Source: Eustoma russellianum
Lineage: Eukaryota > Streptophyta > Magnoliopsida > Gentianales > Gentianaceae
Reading direction: 5' to 3'
Assembly: GCA_036186865.1 (NCBI GenBank)
Contig: AP025055.1
Span: forward strand, 21,231,848 to 21,295,847
DNA length: 64,000 nt
Shown here: positions 1-8,440 of the stretch, in pieces
Layout of the letters: every line of letters begins with the position of its first letter
How positions within the stretch are numbered: position 1 is the stretch's first letter
Notes under the pieces: generated by a model
Told to the model about the DNA's origin: nothing
Databases searched by the model: none
The model's input: only the letters and a program-made list of their open reading frames with translations
Program-made: the position numbers and the translations under genes

Positions 1-19
1 GAGCAGGGGAAAGGAGGTA

Positions 20-2970
20 GTGCCCCTAAGTGTCAACGAGTCCAAAAAGAAGTGTGGGTATTTTGCAAAGAAAAGAGAGGTTACACGTGCACTTTATAAC
101 AACCAAACTGTCCTCATCATCATCCCAAAGCCGTGTCAACTTGCCCTTGAAGAACTCCCACCAGGCTTACCTACCTCAGTTGCGTCCCTTATCCAAGAAT
201 ATGAAGTTCTATTTCCCTCCAAACCACCATCCGGATTACCACCCATTAGAGGAATAGAACACCAAATCGACTTTGTTCCAGGAGCCGTATTACCCAATCG
301 CCCAGCCTACAGAGCCAACCCCGAAGAAACCAAAGAAATCCAAAGGCAAGTAGAAGAGCTCCTAGCTAGTGGACAAATCCGAGAGAGTCTGAGCCCATCT
401 GCCGTCCCCGTCATTTTAGTACCCAAAAAGGATGGAACGTGGAGAATGTGTACCGATTGCCGAGCCATAAACAAGATTACCGTCAAGTATAGGTACCCCA
501 TACCTAGGCTAGACGATATGTTAGACATGTTGCACGGATCCAAATTCTTCACCAGAATCGACCTTAAGCAAGGGTACTTCCAGGTACGCATTCGAGAAGG
601 GTACGAATGGAAGACTGCATTCAAAATCAAGTTTGGGCTCTATGAGTGGTTAGTGATGCCCTTCGGGCTCACCAACGCCCCTAGTACCTTTATGAGGCTA
701 ATGAATGAAGTCTTACGTGCATTCATAGGACGCTTTGTCGTTGTCTATTTCGATGATATCCTAATCTAGAAGATCATCTTGACCACATTAGAGCCGTTTT
801 TGAAAAGCTTAAGCAAGAACAACTTTACGCCAACTTTAAGAAGTGCTCCTTTTGTTTAGAACGCGTAGTTTTTCTAGGTTTTATCATTTCGGCTGAGGAA
901 GTAGAGATGGATGAGGAAAAGGTTAGGTCAATTGTGGAGTGGCCTATACCTAAGAATGTAGGGGAAGTTCGCAGTTTTCATGGACTAGCAAGCTTTTATA
1001 GACGCTTTGTCAAAGATTTTTCTTCCATAGCTGCACCCCTAAACGAAATTGTGAAAAAAGATGTGCCTTTTAGGTGGGAAGAGCCACAACAACAGGTATT
1101 TGACGAACTTAAACGTAGGCTGACCACCGCACCCATACTTAGGCTACCAAATTTTGACGAGACCTTTGAGATCGAGTGTGATGCAAGTGGAGTGGGTATA
1201 GGCGCAGTTTTGACCCAAAGTAAGAAACCCATAGCCTACTTTAGTGAAAAGTTGAAAGGAGCAGCATTGAATTACTCTACCTATGATAAGGAACTTTATG
1301 CCCTTGTGAGATCCCTACAAACTTGGCAACACTACCTTCAACCTAAAGAGTTTGTGATCCACACTGACCACGAAAGCCTTAAGTATCTTAAAGGGCAGGG
1401 AAAGTTGAACAAAAGACATGCCAAATGGGTAGAATTCATAGAACAATTTCCGTACGTGATTAAGTACAAACAAGGAAAGGATAATATAGTTGCCGATGCC
1501 CTCTCTAGGAGATACACGTTAGTGACTACATTATCTTCACGCTTCTTAGGATTTGAATCACTTAAGGACTTGTACCCCAATGACCGTGACTTTGGCACCA
1601 TTTTTGAGGCATGTAAAGGAGCACCATTTGGGAAATTTTACACACATGAGGGTTATCTTTTCAAAGAACAAAAATTGTGCGTTTCCCAATCATCCCTACG
1701 AGAAGCATTGACCAGAGAAGCCCATGGGGGAGGTTTGATGGGTCATTTCGGAGTGTTCAAAACCCTTGAGACTCTTAAAGAACATTTCTATTGGCCCCAC
1801 ATGAGAGTAGACGTCGAGAGGTTGTGTGGTAATTGCATCACTTGCAAACAAGCCAAATCCAAGTCCCAACCACATGGCCTTTACACGCCTTTACCCGTCC
1901 CTGATTCCCCTTGGATTGACATTTCTATGGACTTTGTTTTAGGACTTCCTAGGTCTCAGGGAGGACGCGATAACATTTATGTTGTGGTTGATCGATTTTC
2001 AAAAATGGCACATTTCATTGCATATAGGAAAGTTGATGATGCCACGCATGTTGCTGATTTGTTCTTCAAAGAAATTGTTATATTACATGGCATGCCACGT
2101 ACAATTGTAAGTGATAGAGATACGAAATTTTTGAGTCATTTTTGGCGCGTTTTGTGGGCTAAACTTGGTACACAGTTGTTATTTTCCACCACCGCACACC
2201 CACAAACGGATGGACAAACTGAAGTCGTTAATCGTACTCTTTCTCAACTTTTGCGTGCCATTTTGCAAAAACACATTAAACATTGGGAAGATTGTTTACC
2301 ATATATCGAATTTGCATATAATAGGAGTGTCCATCACAGTACTTTGCATAGTCCATTTGAAATCGTGTATGGCTTTAATCCCTTGTCTCCCATTGATTTG
2401 ATTCCTATTCCCGTGCATGAACGTTCTAGTCTTGACGGTAAACAAAAAGCGGACACCATAAAGAAACTGCATGAACAAGTTAAAACACAGCTAGAAAAGA
2501 AAAACAAAGCTTATGAAAGACGAGCTAACAAACATCGGAAAAGAGTTGTGTTTAAACCTGGAGATTTAGTGTGGTTACATTTGCGCAAGGAAAGATTTCC
2601 CAATGAAAGAAAGTCAAAATTGTTACCTCGAGGAGATGGACCCTTTAAGGTATTGAAATGCATAGGTGACAATGCATACATCCTTGATCTTCCCGACAGG
2701 TATGATTCAATTTCACCTACTTTTAATGTTGCTGACCTCACCCCTTTCAATGATGACCTTTTTGATTCGAGGATGAATCCTTTTGAAGAGAGGGGGATTG
2801 ATGAGGATCAAGGGTCCGATGAGGATCAAGGGCCCCATCAAGAGGTCAAAGGTCCTATGACAAGAAGGAGGGCAAAGGAACTTTGTCATCAAGTTGCCAC
2901 CTTCTTGTACAAGCATGTTCAAGATGAACCTAAGACTCCTTGGATTCATTTCATTGAACCTTCAATTTGA
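20..2970 (+). pseudogene. pol: Gypsy pol polyprotein (RT-RNase H-integrase), frameshifted
   Basis: Pol of a plant Gypsy element. The first open frame (20-769) holds the reverse transcriptase with TRIDLKQGYFQVRI and the catalytic YFDD box near its end. It stops at TAG 767-769; the homologous reading resumes in another frame from GAA at 769 and stays open to 2970, so a deletion of about a dozen bases (length not divisible by 3) broke the gene just after the YFDD box. The second part, numbered from Met 907, shows RNase H (D92, E129, D154), the integrase zinc finger (H273, H280, C310, C313) and integrase core (D342, D403, E439), then a basic GDLVWLHLRKERFP segment and a charged tail. The N-terminal part is outside the window. 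With the frame break the product would be inactive. Confidence 0.88.
2785..2797 (+). promoter_or_regulatory. Polypurine tract of the Gypsy element
   Basis: GAAGAGAGGGGGA is an all-purine run directly before TGATGAGG at 2799, the LTR start deduced from the solo LTR. It would prime plus-strand DNA synthesis. It lies inside the pol coding frame. Confidence 0.75.
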
Positions 2971-3069
2971 GCGTGTATCACATGCACGTCTACACTCTTT
3001 GTTTGTTTGGATTTTATTTTGTGTCGTGTGATCTTAGTTTTATGTATTTGCTTTGTAGGTAAATTAGGT

Positions 3070-3175
3070 ACAAGAGAATGCTTGAAGAGAATGTTTCTAG
3101 AGAATGTTTGAAGAGAATGTTTCAAGAGAATGTTTGAAGAGAATGTTTCAAGAGAATATTCGAAGAGAATGTTTG
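3070..3175 (+). repeat. Minisatellite in the Gypsy LTR
   Basis: Six to seven imperfect copies of a 16-18 bp unit of the form AAGAGAATGTTT(C/G), degenerate at the ends. The solo LTR at about 53550-53655 has the same array in reverse complement with a different copy number and arrangement. Confidence 0.85.
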
Positions 3176-3863
3176 TCTATGCTAAGACAAATTCAAAGGT
3201 GTCCAAGATAGAATCTCTTGATCAAGTTGAAATCAAAATCATCTCCATTATCCACAAGAGGGGGGCCGGCTATGTTTGAAACAAATGGATAATGATCAAT
3301 CATGATTTGAATTAAAGTTTCAACCAATTTGAGATTTAAAATTGAAGAAGATTTCAGCTCATATTCTCTTGATATACACGCCATTTGGAAGACAAATCAA
3401 CAACACAAAGATTGAATCAAGTTTGAATTCAAATTCAAGCTCCATTTGGATTAAATCTTCAACCATCCTTTGAATTCAACCCCAACCACCTTATCCTCAT
3501 CAAATCAGATTTTTCAAGACTTTCATCACTCATCAAAAATGCTTGGAAGGATTAAGGATATCCTAGGATCAAATTCAAAGTGCACTCAAAATTCAATCTC
3601 AACTTGAAGTCAAACCTCATCCAAACTTTTGAAAACAAGCTCAAGCATATCCTACTCATCAAATCAGCTCCTCCAAGGCTCCATTTTGGTCCGCATACAC
3701 GGCTGAAGATAGAAGGGAAGACACCTTGCAAGCAATTCAAATTTTAGCTAGGATTTGTTTTAGTTTTGAATTCAAATAGTTTTCAATTTTTAAACATTTG
3801 TTAGATAGCTTTATTTGAATTATTTCTAGCCATTTCAAGATGAAGGGGGACGTTTCTTAGGCC

Positions 3864-3871
3864 TATAAATA
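3864..3871 (+). promoter_or_regulatory. TATA box of the Gypsy LTR
   Basis: TATAAATA in the context GGCCTATAAATAGACCCC. The same sequence is kept in the solo LTR at 52947-52954 in reverse complement. Transcription would start roughly 30 bp downstream, near 3900. Confidence 0.7.
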
Positions 3872-4223
3872 GACCCCTTTGGCTGATTGTAAACTCACCT
3901 TTTGATGAATTGTTCTTGATATTTCATTCACTTTGTGTGATACTTTGTTTTCTTGGTTTTGCATTAAAAACCTAGGTTAAGATCCTTCAAAGTTGAGCAT
4001 ATTGAAGGTGTTGCCATTGCTTAAAGGTGCCGTCCAGGAGGGCCATTTTGGTTTGCCTGATCAACGACCATCTTGTAGTGTTGGTCTTGCTCATTTGTCC
4101 ACACGTTTTTATCACTAAGGAAGCAAGGGGAAGTTTACTTCTTTGTGCCTAACCCTTTGTGAAGGACGTTTGGAAGGTGGAATCGTTGGAGCCCACGAGT
4201 TGCACGCATCACCTACTCCCGTC

Positions 4224-4244
4224 CCAAGGAATACCTTTCCTTGG
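4224..4244 (-). other. Conserved LTR hairpin, relict copy
   Basis: On the minus strand the sequence is CCAAGGAA, loop AGGTA, TTCCTTGG: a perfect 8-bp stem with a 5-nt loop, then GACG and GGAGTAGG. Compared with the stem in LTRs A-C, both arms have changed together so pairing is kept. Confidence 0.7.
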
Positions 4245-4568
4245 ACTTTACTATAAAATGAACATCAATACAACAAGAACCAAGCTTGATCCTTGGGTTA
4301 TACACCAACCCTATTCAAGACTTGGATGATCACCTCTATGCAACTTTGGTTGCAATACCTCTACCACCTATTGATGTAGCCTTATAAATTTAGGTAATCA
4401 ATCTTACAAAATGTGAACAAGAGGCGTGTATAGTGTAGCTAGACAAAACTAGAAATAGAAACACCTTGGCTACACAAAGAATGAATCAAGAACAAGAGAA
4501 GAGAATAACAAGAATGATCTTCAATTGTGCTGAAAGTTGTGTGTCTTCTCCTCTTCTCCATGCCTCCA

Positions 4569-4575
4569 ATTTATA
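4569..4575 (-). promoter_or_regulatory. TATA box of the relict LTR
   Basis: TATAAAT on the minus strand, about 330 bp upstream (in the minus-strand sense) of the conserved hairpin, a layout like that of LTRs A-G. Confidence 0.5.
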
Positions 4576-6230
4576 GTATGAAATAGGCCTTGAAGATAAA
4601 AACTGCAATGTGTCAATTCTTTCATCATCAATGCTTAAGTGTCTTTACACCATTGGTTGGTCACATATCACCTTGTACACTTGGCAACATGATGTAACAT
4701 GATTGGTCCAAGGCACACCAACTTGGCCGATTTTTAGTCTTCAAAAGTGACATGGACATTGTGAAGATAATACCCAAGGATAAGATGACATATTCCTCCA
4801 TTAAACTCTCGACTTCTTGGCACAAGAATAAGACATGTGAGGCTGCCATTTTTGAATGAAAAACAGCTCCAAAACCTCCTAATATAGTCGTTACTTTCAA
4901 ATTGGAAATTCCAAGTTGGCATCTTTTGGCAACTAGCTTGTTTCTGATTGGTCCTCTTGTCATCAAGTCATAAAATGCCACATATTTATGAACGTTTTTG
5001 AGGCATACATAAGGGTACATACAAACTCGTCTATTTGAAGAGAAATCAATAAATAATACTTGACAAGATTATGTCAACATATAATACGAAATTCCTACAC
5101 TTTTTCTCCTTGTATGTGGTGGAGATTTCGCACAAATAACACCTTCAAATTCTCTGAAAAATATGAATGTGAGCCTCTAATAACAAATACATAAAAGTCT
5201 TCAAGAAAAAATAGAATGTGACATCGAATATCATGACATGTCTTGCTACCGTCGAAAATATCACCAAATAAGAACATAGAATAGAAAACCATGATATAAT
5301 CTTCAAGAACACCATAAATAAGATCCATAATGCAGATAATAAGATACTCAAGAGATTTCCTTGAGTAAAATATCAAAACTGCTCTTGGGGAGTAAAACGG
5401 CCAAAATGCCTCTGGTGATAGAAAACTCTGAAAATGACCTTGATGGTCAGAAATTGATATGAAAACACCTTCATAGTGATGAATAAAAAATAATAAAGTC
5501 CTTGTATCATTTTTTGTCGGACCTGTATAGCACCACTAGAGGGGGGGTGAATAGTGGGTTAGCGGAAATTACACTACAATTACCTTCAAAAACTTGTTTG
5601 AAGACCCCTTTGCCTCTTTAGCCTCAGATTCTGAAATTTCCAGAAACAGTTCAATGTTTTGAGTGCTTTGGTTGAACCACTTATACACCTGTGCAAGCTC
5701 TCAAACTTGGCAGAGATCAAGTTTAGAATGTTTATAGTATGTCATAAAAATTTCAATCAATTCCAAGCAAGTTTGCACGTTCAAATAAGCAAGATAAGTA
5801 AAGTGTGCAATTCTGGCAGTTTCAGGCAGAATGTTAGCTTAACTTCAAACGATGATATCTCAAAATCTACCCGTGCTATTTTGATGAATCTTATGTCAAA
5901 TTAAACCTTATGATGTCTAGTTTAATTTGATATAAGGCTCACTTCAAGATTCGCAGGATAACCTATCCAAATTGAACAAGTTTTGCACACTGGTCAGAAT
6001 TGTTCACAGAATGTAGCAACAATTTTGTGAAGACGATTTGAATAGGCTAAACTCCTCAGAATTTAGTGATTCTTGCGGCTACTGAAAGCTAACACACTGA
6101 AGTATAATATATCCAAAATTCATGCAATTCTAAGACTGTTTGCTTGTTCAATTATGCGTGCCAAGTTAGTGTAACTTTCAGCCAGAAAACAGTAAGTGCA
6201 GGAAATAAGTAAAGAACACAAGGAATTATC

Positions 6231-6281
6231 CTGGTTCGGTCAATGTGACCTACTCCAGTCCCAAGAGACACCTTCTCTTGG
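6231..6281 (-). other. Conserved double-hairpin block in R/U5 (LTR A)
   Basis: On the minus strand an 8-bp stem CCAAGAGA / TCTCTTGG closes an AGGTG loop (6261-6281), followed by GACT and a 26-nt block (6231-6256) that contains GGTCA-CAT-TGACC, a second small stem. It lies about 370-420 bp downstream of the TATA box, so it should be in the element RNA. Equivalent main hairpins: LTR B 14802-14822, C 23500-23520, D 26406-26426, E 30433-30453, F 39012-39032, G 46353-46373. D and G carry one A-C mismatch in the stem. Confidence 0.7.
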
Positions 6282-6649
6282 ATTTCACTAAACACCAAAC
6301 ACCAAAGTCACCTTACAAAGCCAAAGGAAGAAGCTTTTCACCAACTTCTTCAAGAGGCTTCACCAAAACAAACAGCACTTAGTTTGTTTCACCTTTGCAC
6401 CTTTGCACCTTTTGCTCACCTCTAAGGAGTAAGCTTTATACACCAGCTTCTCCCTTAGAATATGTCGTTTGAAAGGTGTTGAAATGACAAGAAATGAAGA
6501 ACTATACAATCATAAAGCTTGCTACAAATGTGTTCTTCAATATAGAAGAGTAGAAGAGAAGAATGGAGATGAAGAGCTAATTGTCTTGCTTGCTTTCTTG
6601 CTCTTTTTCGTTGGATCTTGTGGTGCATTTTACTCTTCATCTTTGGAGC

Positions 6650-6657
6650 TATTTATA
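6650..6657 (-). promoter_or_regulatory. LTR A TATA box
   Basis: TATAAATA in GGCTATAAATAGCTCC on the minus strand, a canonical plant TATA box. Transcription would start near 6625 and run to lower coordinates; for LTR A this is the 3' LTR of element 1, so it could drive read-out into 5515 and below. Confidence 0.75.
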
Positions 6658-8124
6658 GCCAAGAGGACAGCCTAAAGCCTCCTCAATGTAGACGTTGGAA
6701 AGGTTGAAGAATGGAGAAAAATCAGCACTTTTCTAGAACTTGCCATGTGTGCAGCTGAATTGGCATGTATTTTGAACAACTTTGGCTCCTCATTTTGAAT
6801 GTCAAATAGACGTTGGAATGCCTAGAATCAAGGCATTGGAGAATAGTTCAAAGATAGATAGAAATCACCCAAGCCTTTGAATTTGAATTGGTCTCCAATT
6901 TTTGAACATATAGCCGTTTGAATGTAGCTAAAAGATAGAGAGAATTCAGCTTGACTTGGTCTTCAATCATATAGCCGTTTGCATGGCTTTGGTTGAGAGA
7001 TTTTTGCTTCAACTTTGCTACATTGTAGGACTTGTTTTTGTCACACATTATAACCTGAATCTTGACCATATAGTATACGAAATTTTGCTCCATTTTTGAA
7101 CCAAGATAGCCGTTGCAATATATGCAAGAATAGCCATTTGAAATCAGCATCAAAATAGGATTTGTTTCAACTTGCCTTGACTTGTTCAAAATCTGAAAAT
7201 TTGAACATGACTTGTGTGCCAATAACCGTGTGCACACATATAATATATAGTCATTTATGTCTTCAACATGTAGCATAGAATACCATATGAAGAATGCCAA
7301 GAATTCCAAGAAAACCATAGATGTGATAACCATAACATAAGAATTCCAATTGAGATACCATGCTGCCCGTTTCCATAAATATAGGGCACGTACCATATGT
7401 GACATAAACACATATAAACATCATATAAACAATATATAACACGTTGGAAGATCCATTGGCAAGTGAAGAGACCAGAATACCCCTTAGCACAAAAATAGGA
7501 ATTTTGTCCTAGGATGAACCTAGACATGGTGCTGCTCCAGATTCATTTTTGCCATGGTGTGACATGACATATAAATGTGTCATATGATCATATAAATCCG
7601 TTGGAAGAAGACCAAATAAGAATGAGAAGTCCAAATGGTGAAATTACCAAAATAGCCCTTATAAAGATCAATAAGCTTCACCACCGTGTCAAGTCAATTT
7701 TTATCCGTGTCAAGCATGCTTTTCCTCAGCCAATTTGATTCTAAATTGAATAAGGATCATGTGGGCTTTTGAATCACTCAATTTGGAGTTCATTTGCTCA
7801 AGATATGAACCAAAACCTGCAATAGAATACTAAACCGAGCAATTTGCCTTATATTGTAAGTCATGTGACTTCAAGGCTTGGTTAGATCATATAATTAACA
7901 TGTATTGGCATATATATCATCTAAGATCAGTTTGAACATGTATTGATTTAGACATGTGATTGAATTGGCCAAGTTCAATCTCATGATCTTAATCAAACTT
8001 GTTCAATCTTGATTCATTCAATCAATTTCACATTCAATCTCATGCACACATATACTTTAAACGTTACACACATACATGCTCACATATGCATTTTGCAATC
8101 ATTCAAACATGATATATCACAACA

Positions 8125-8137
8125 ATCTCCCCCTTTT
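8125..8137 (-). promoter_or_regulatory. Polypurine tract of element 1
   Basis: The minus strand reads AAAAGGGGGAGAT directly before the 3' LTR start (TGTTGTG). It is the functional position for priming plus-strand DNA. Confidence 0.85.
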
Positions 8138-8440
8138 GATGATTTGCAAAATTACCCCACATATGTGTATATTAAGCATCTAAATCAAGTGTAAGCTTCT
8201 CTAAACCTTAATGTATGTGTTATCTCCCCCTTAATGTGTGTTATCTCCCCCTTAACATGATATACATATATTTTTTCTCTCAACATGATATACATATATC
8301 TCTCCCTACATATATCTCTCCCTTAACATGACCTTTAACATGATATACATCCTTAACATGACCTTTAACATGATATACATATATGTTTCTCTCTCCCCCT
8401 TAATTTTGTAAATTATGCAAAAGACTGTATGGTGTAGTAG
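8125..8440 (-). repeat. 3' untranslated region of element 1 with repeated polypurine tracts
   Basis: Between pol and the 3' LTR the 9-mer AAGGGGGAG (minus strand) occurs four times: 8127-8135, 8224-8232, 8245-8253 and 8393-8401. Between the copies are tandem AACATGATATACAT and AACATGACCTTT units (about 8255-8385). Repeated polypurine tracts upstream of the 3' LTR are a described Sirevirus hallmark. The same region is at 16824-17139 (element 2), 28309-28661 (element 3) and 32386-32671 (element 4). Confidence 0.8.

Larger units (their letters stand above)
1..4211 (+). mobile_element. Ty3/Gypsy chromovirus (CRM-like), 3' part, truncated by window edge
   Basis: The order RT, RNase H, integrase, polypurine tract, LTR is that of a Ty3/Gypsy element. 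The 5' LTR, gag and protease lie left of the window. The integrase tail has no recognisable chromodomain and the pol frame runs on into the 3' LTR, both of which are known for CRM-group chromoviruses; the group assignment is by memory of family sequence style and is moderate. The right LTR end (…GCATCA, 4211) is fixed by comparison with the solo LTR at 52598-53925, which shares both termini (TGATG…CATCA). The element interrupts an older Copia-type LTR that continues at 4212. Confidence 0.85.
2799..4211 (+). repeat. 3' LTR of the CRM-like Gypsy element
   Basis: The LTR runs from TGATG to CATCA, about 1413 bp, bounded by a polypurine tract on the left. Its first 172 bases are still pol coding sequence (stop at 2968-2970). 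It contains a TATAAATA box, a GAAGAGAATGTTT minisatellite and a long AT-rich stretch with no gene. The same LTR family recurs as a 1328-bp solo LTR on the minus strand at 52598-53925. Confidence 0.85.
4212..5514 (-). repeat. Relict Copia (Sirevirus-like) LTR fragment
   Basis: This stretch has no gene. It resembles a divergent relative of the LTRs that follow: a minus-strand TATAAAT box at 4569-4575 in the context ACTATAAATTGGAGG, a hairpin at 4224-4244 with the same loop type and the same following block (GGAGTAGG on the minus strand) as LTRs A-G, and late AT-rich sequence with phrases like those of LTR U3. The Gypsy element inserted in it at 4211/4212 and the array of elements 1 and 2 at 5514/5515. 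Open frames here (for example minus 4661-5020) show no family features. Confidence 0.6.
5515..8124 (-). repeat. LTR A (3' LTR of element 1), mosaic
   Basis: On the minus strand it runs from TGTTGTGATATATC to the inner end of the CCCCCCTCTAGTGGTGC region; the terminal bases on the plus strand are TGTCGG rather than TGTTGG. Length is 2610 bp, about 160 shorter than LTR B, because a block equivalent to 15277-15435 is missing near 6744. About 6378-6740 matches LTRs E/F better than B/C. Contents are U3 (about 6625-8124), a TATA box, and R-U5 with the conserved hairpins at 6238-6281. Open frames inside it are not credible genes. Confidence 0.88.

Noticed and set aside
2165..2401. 78-codon frame inside Gypsy integrase
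   Set aside because: It overlaps the conserved integrase core in another frame.
2600..2970. Chromodomain at the C-terminus of the left-edge Gypsy integrase
   Set aside because: The tail is acidic then basic and lacks the aromatic cage pattern; it overlaps the LTR instead.
4661..5020. 119-codon minus-strand frame in the relict LTR
   Set aside because: No family signature; it lies in an LTR downstream of nothing that would express it.
5659..5904. An 81-codon plus-strand frame (MSALVEPLIHLCKL…) present in every LTR (also 14200, 22898, 25804, 29831, 38410, 45751)
   Set aside because: It is antisense in a young LTR. The few changes between copies (L/F, N/I, H/L, T/I) are all amino-acid changing, so there is no sign of protein selection.
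6848..7411. A 187-codon minus-strand frame in U3 of LTRs A, B and C
   Set aside because: It is broken into pieces in LTRs D-G by small indels, lies upstream of the TATA box, and has no recognisable domain.
8224..8401. Evenly repeated short motifs that might look like a CRISPR array
   Set aside because: They are polypurine tracts and AT-rich slippage repeats in a eukaryotic retrotransposon, without spacers of fixed length or cas genes.
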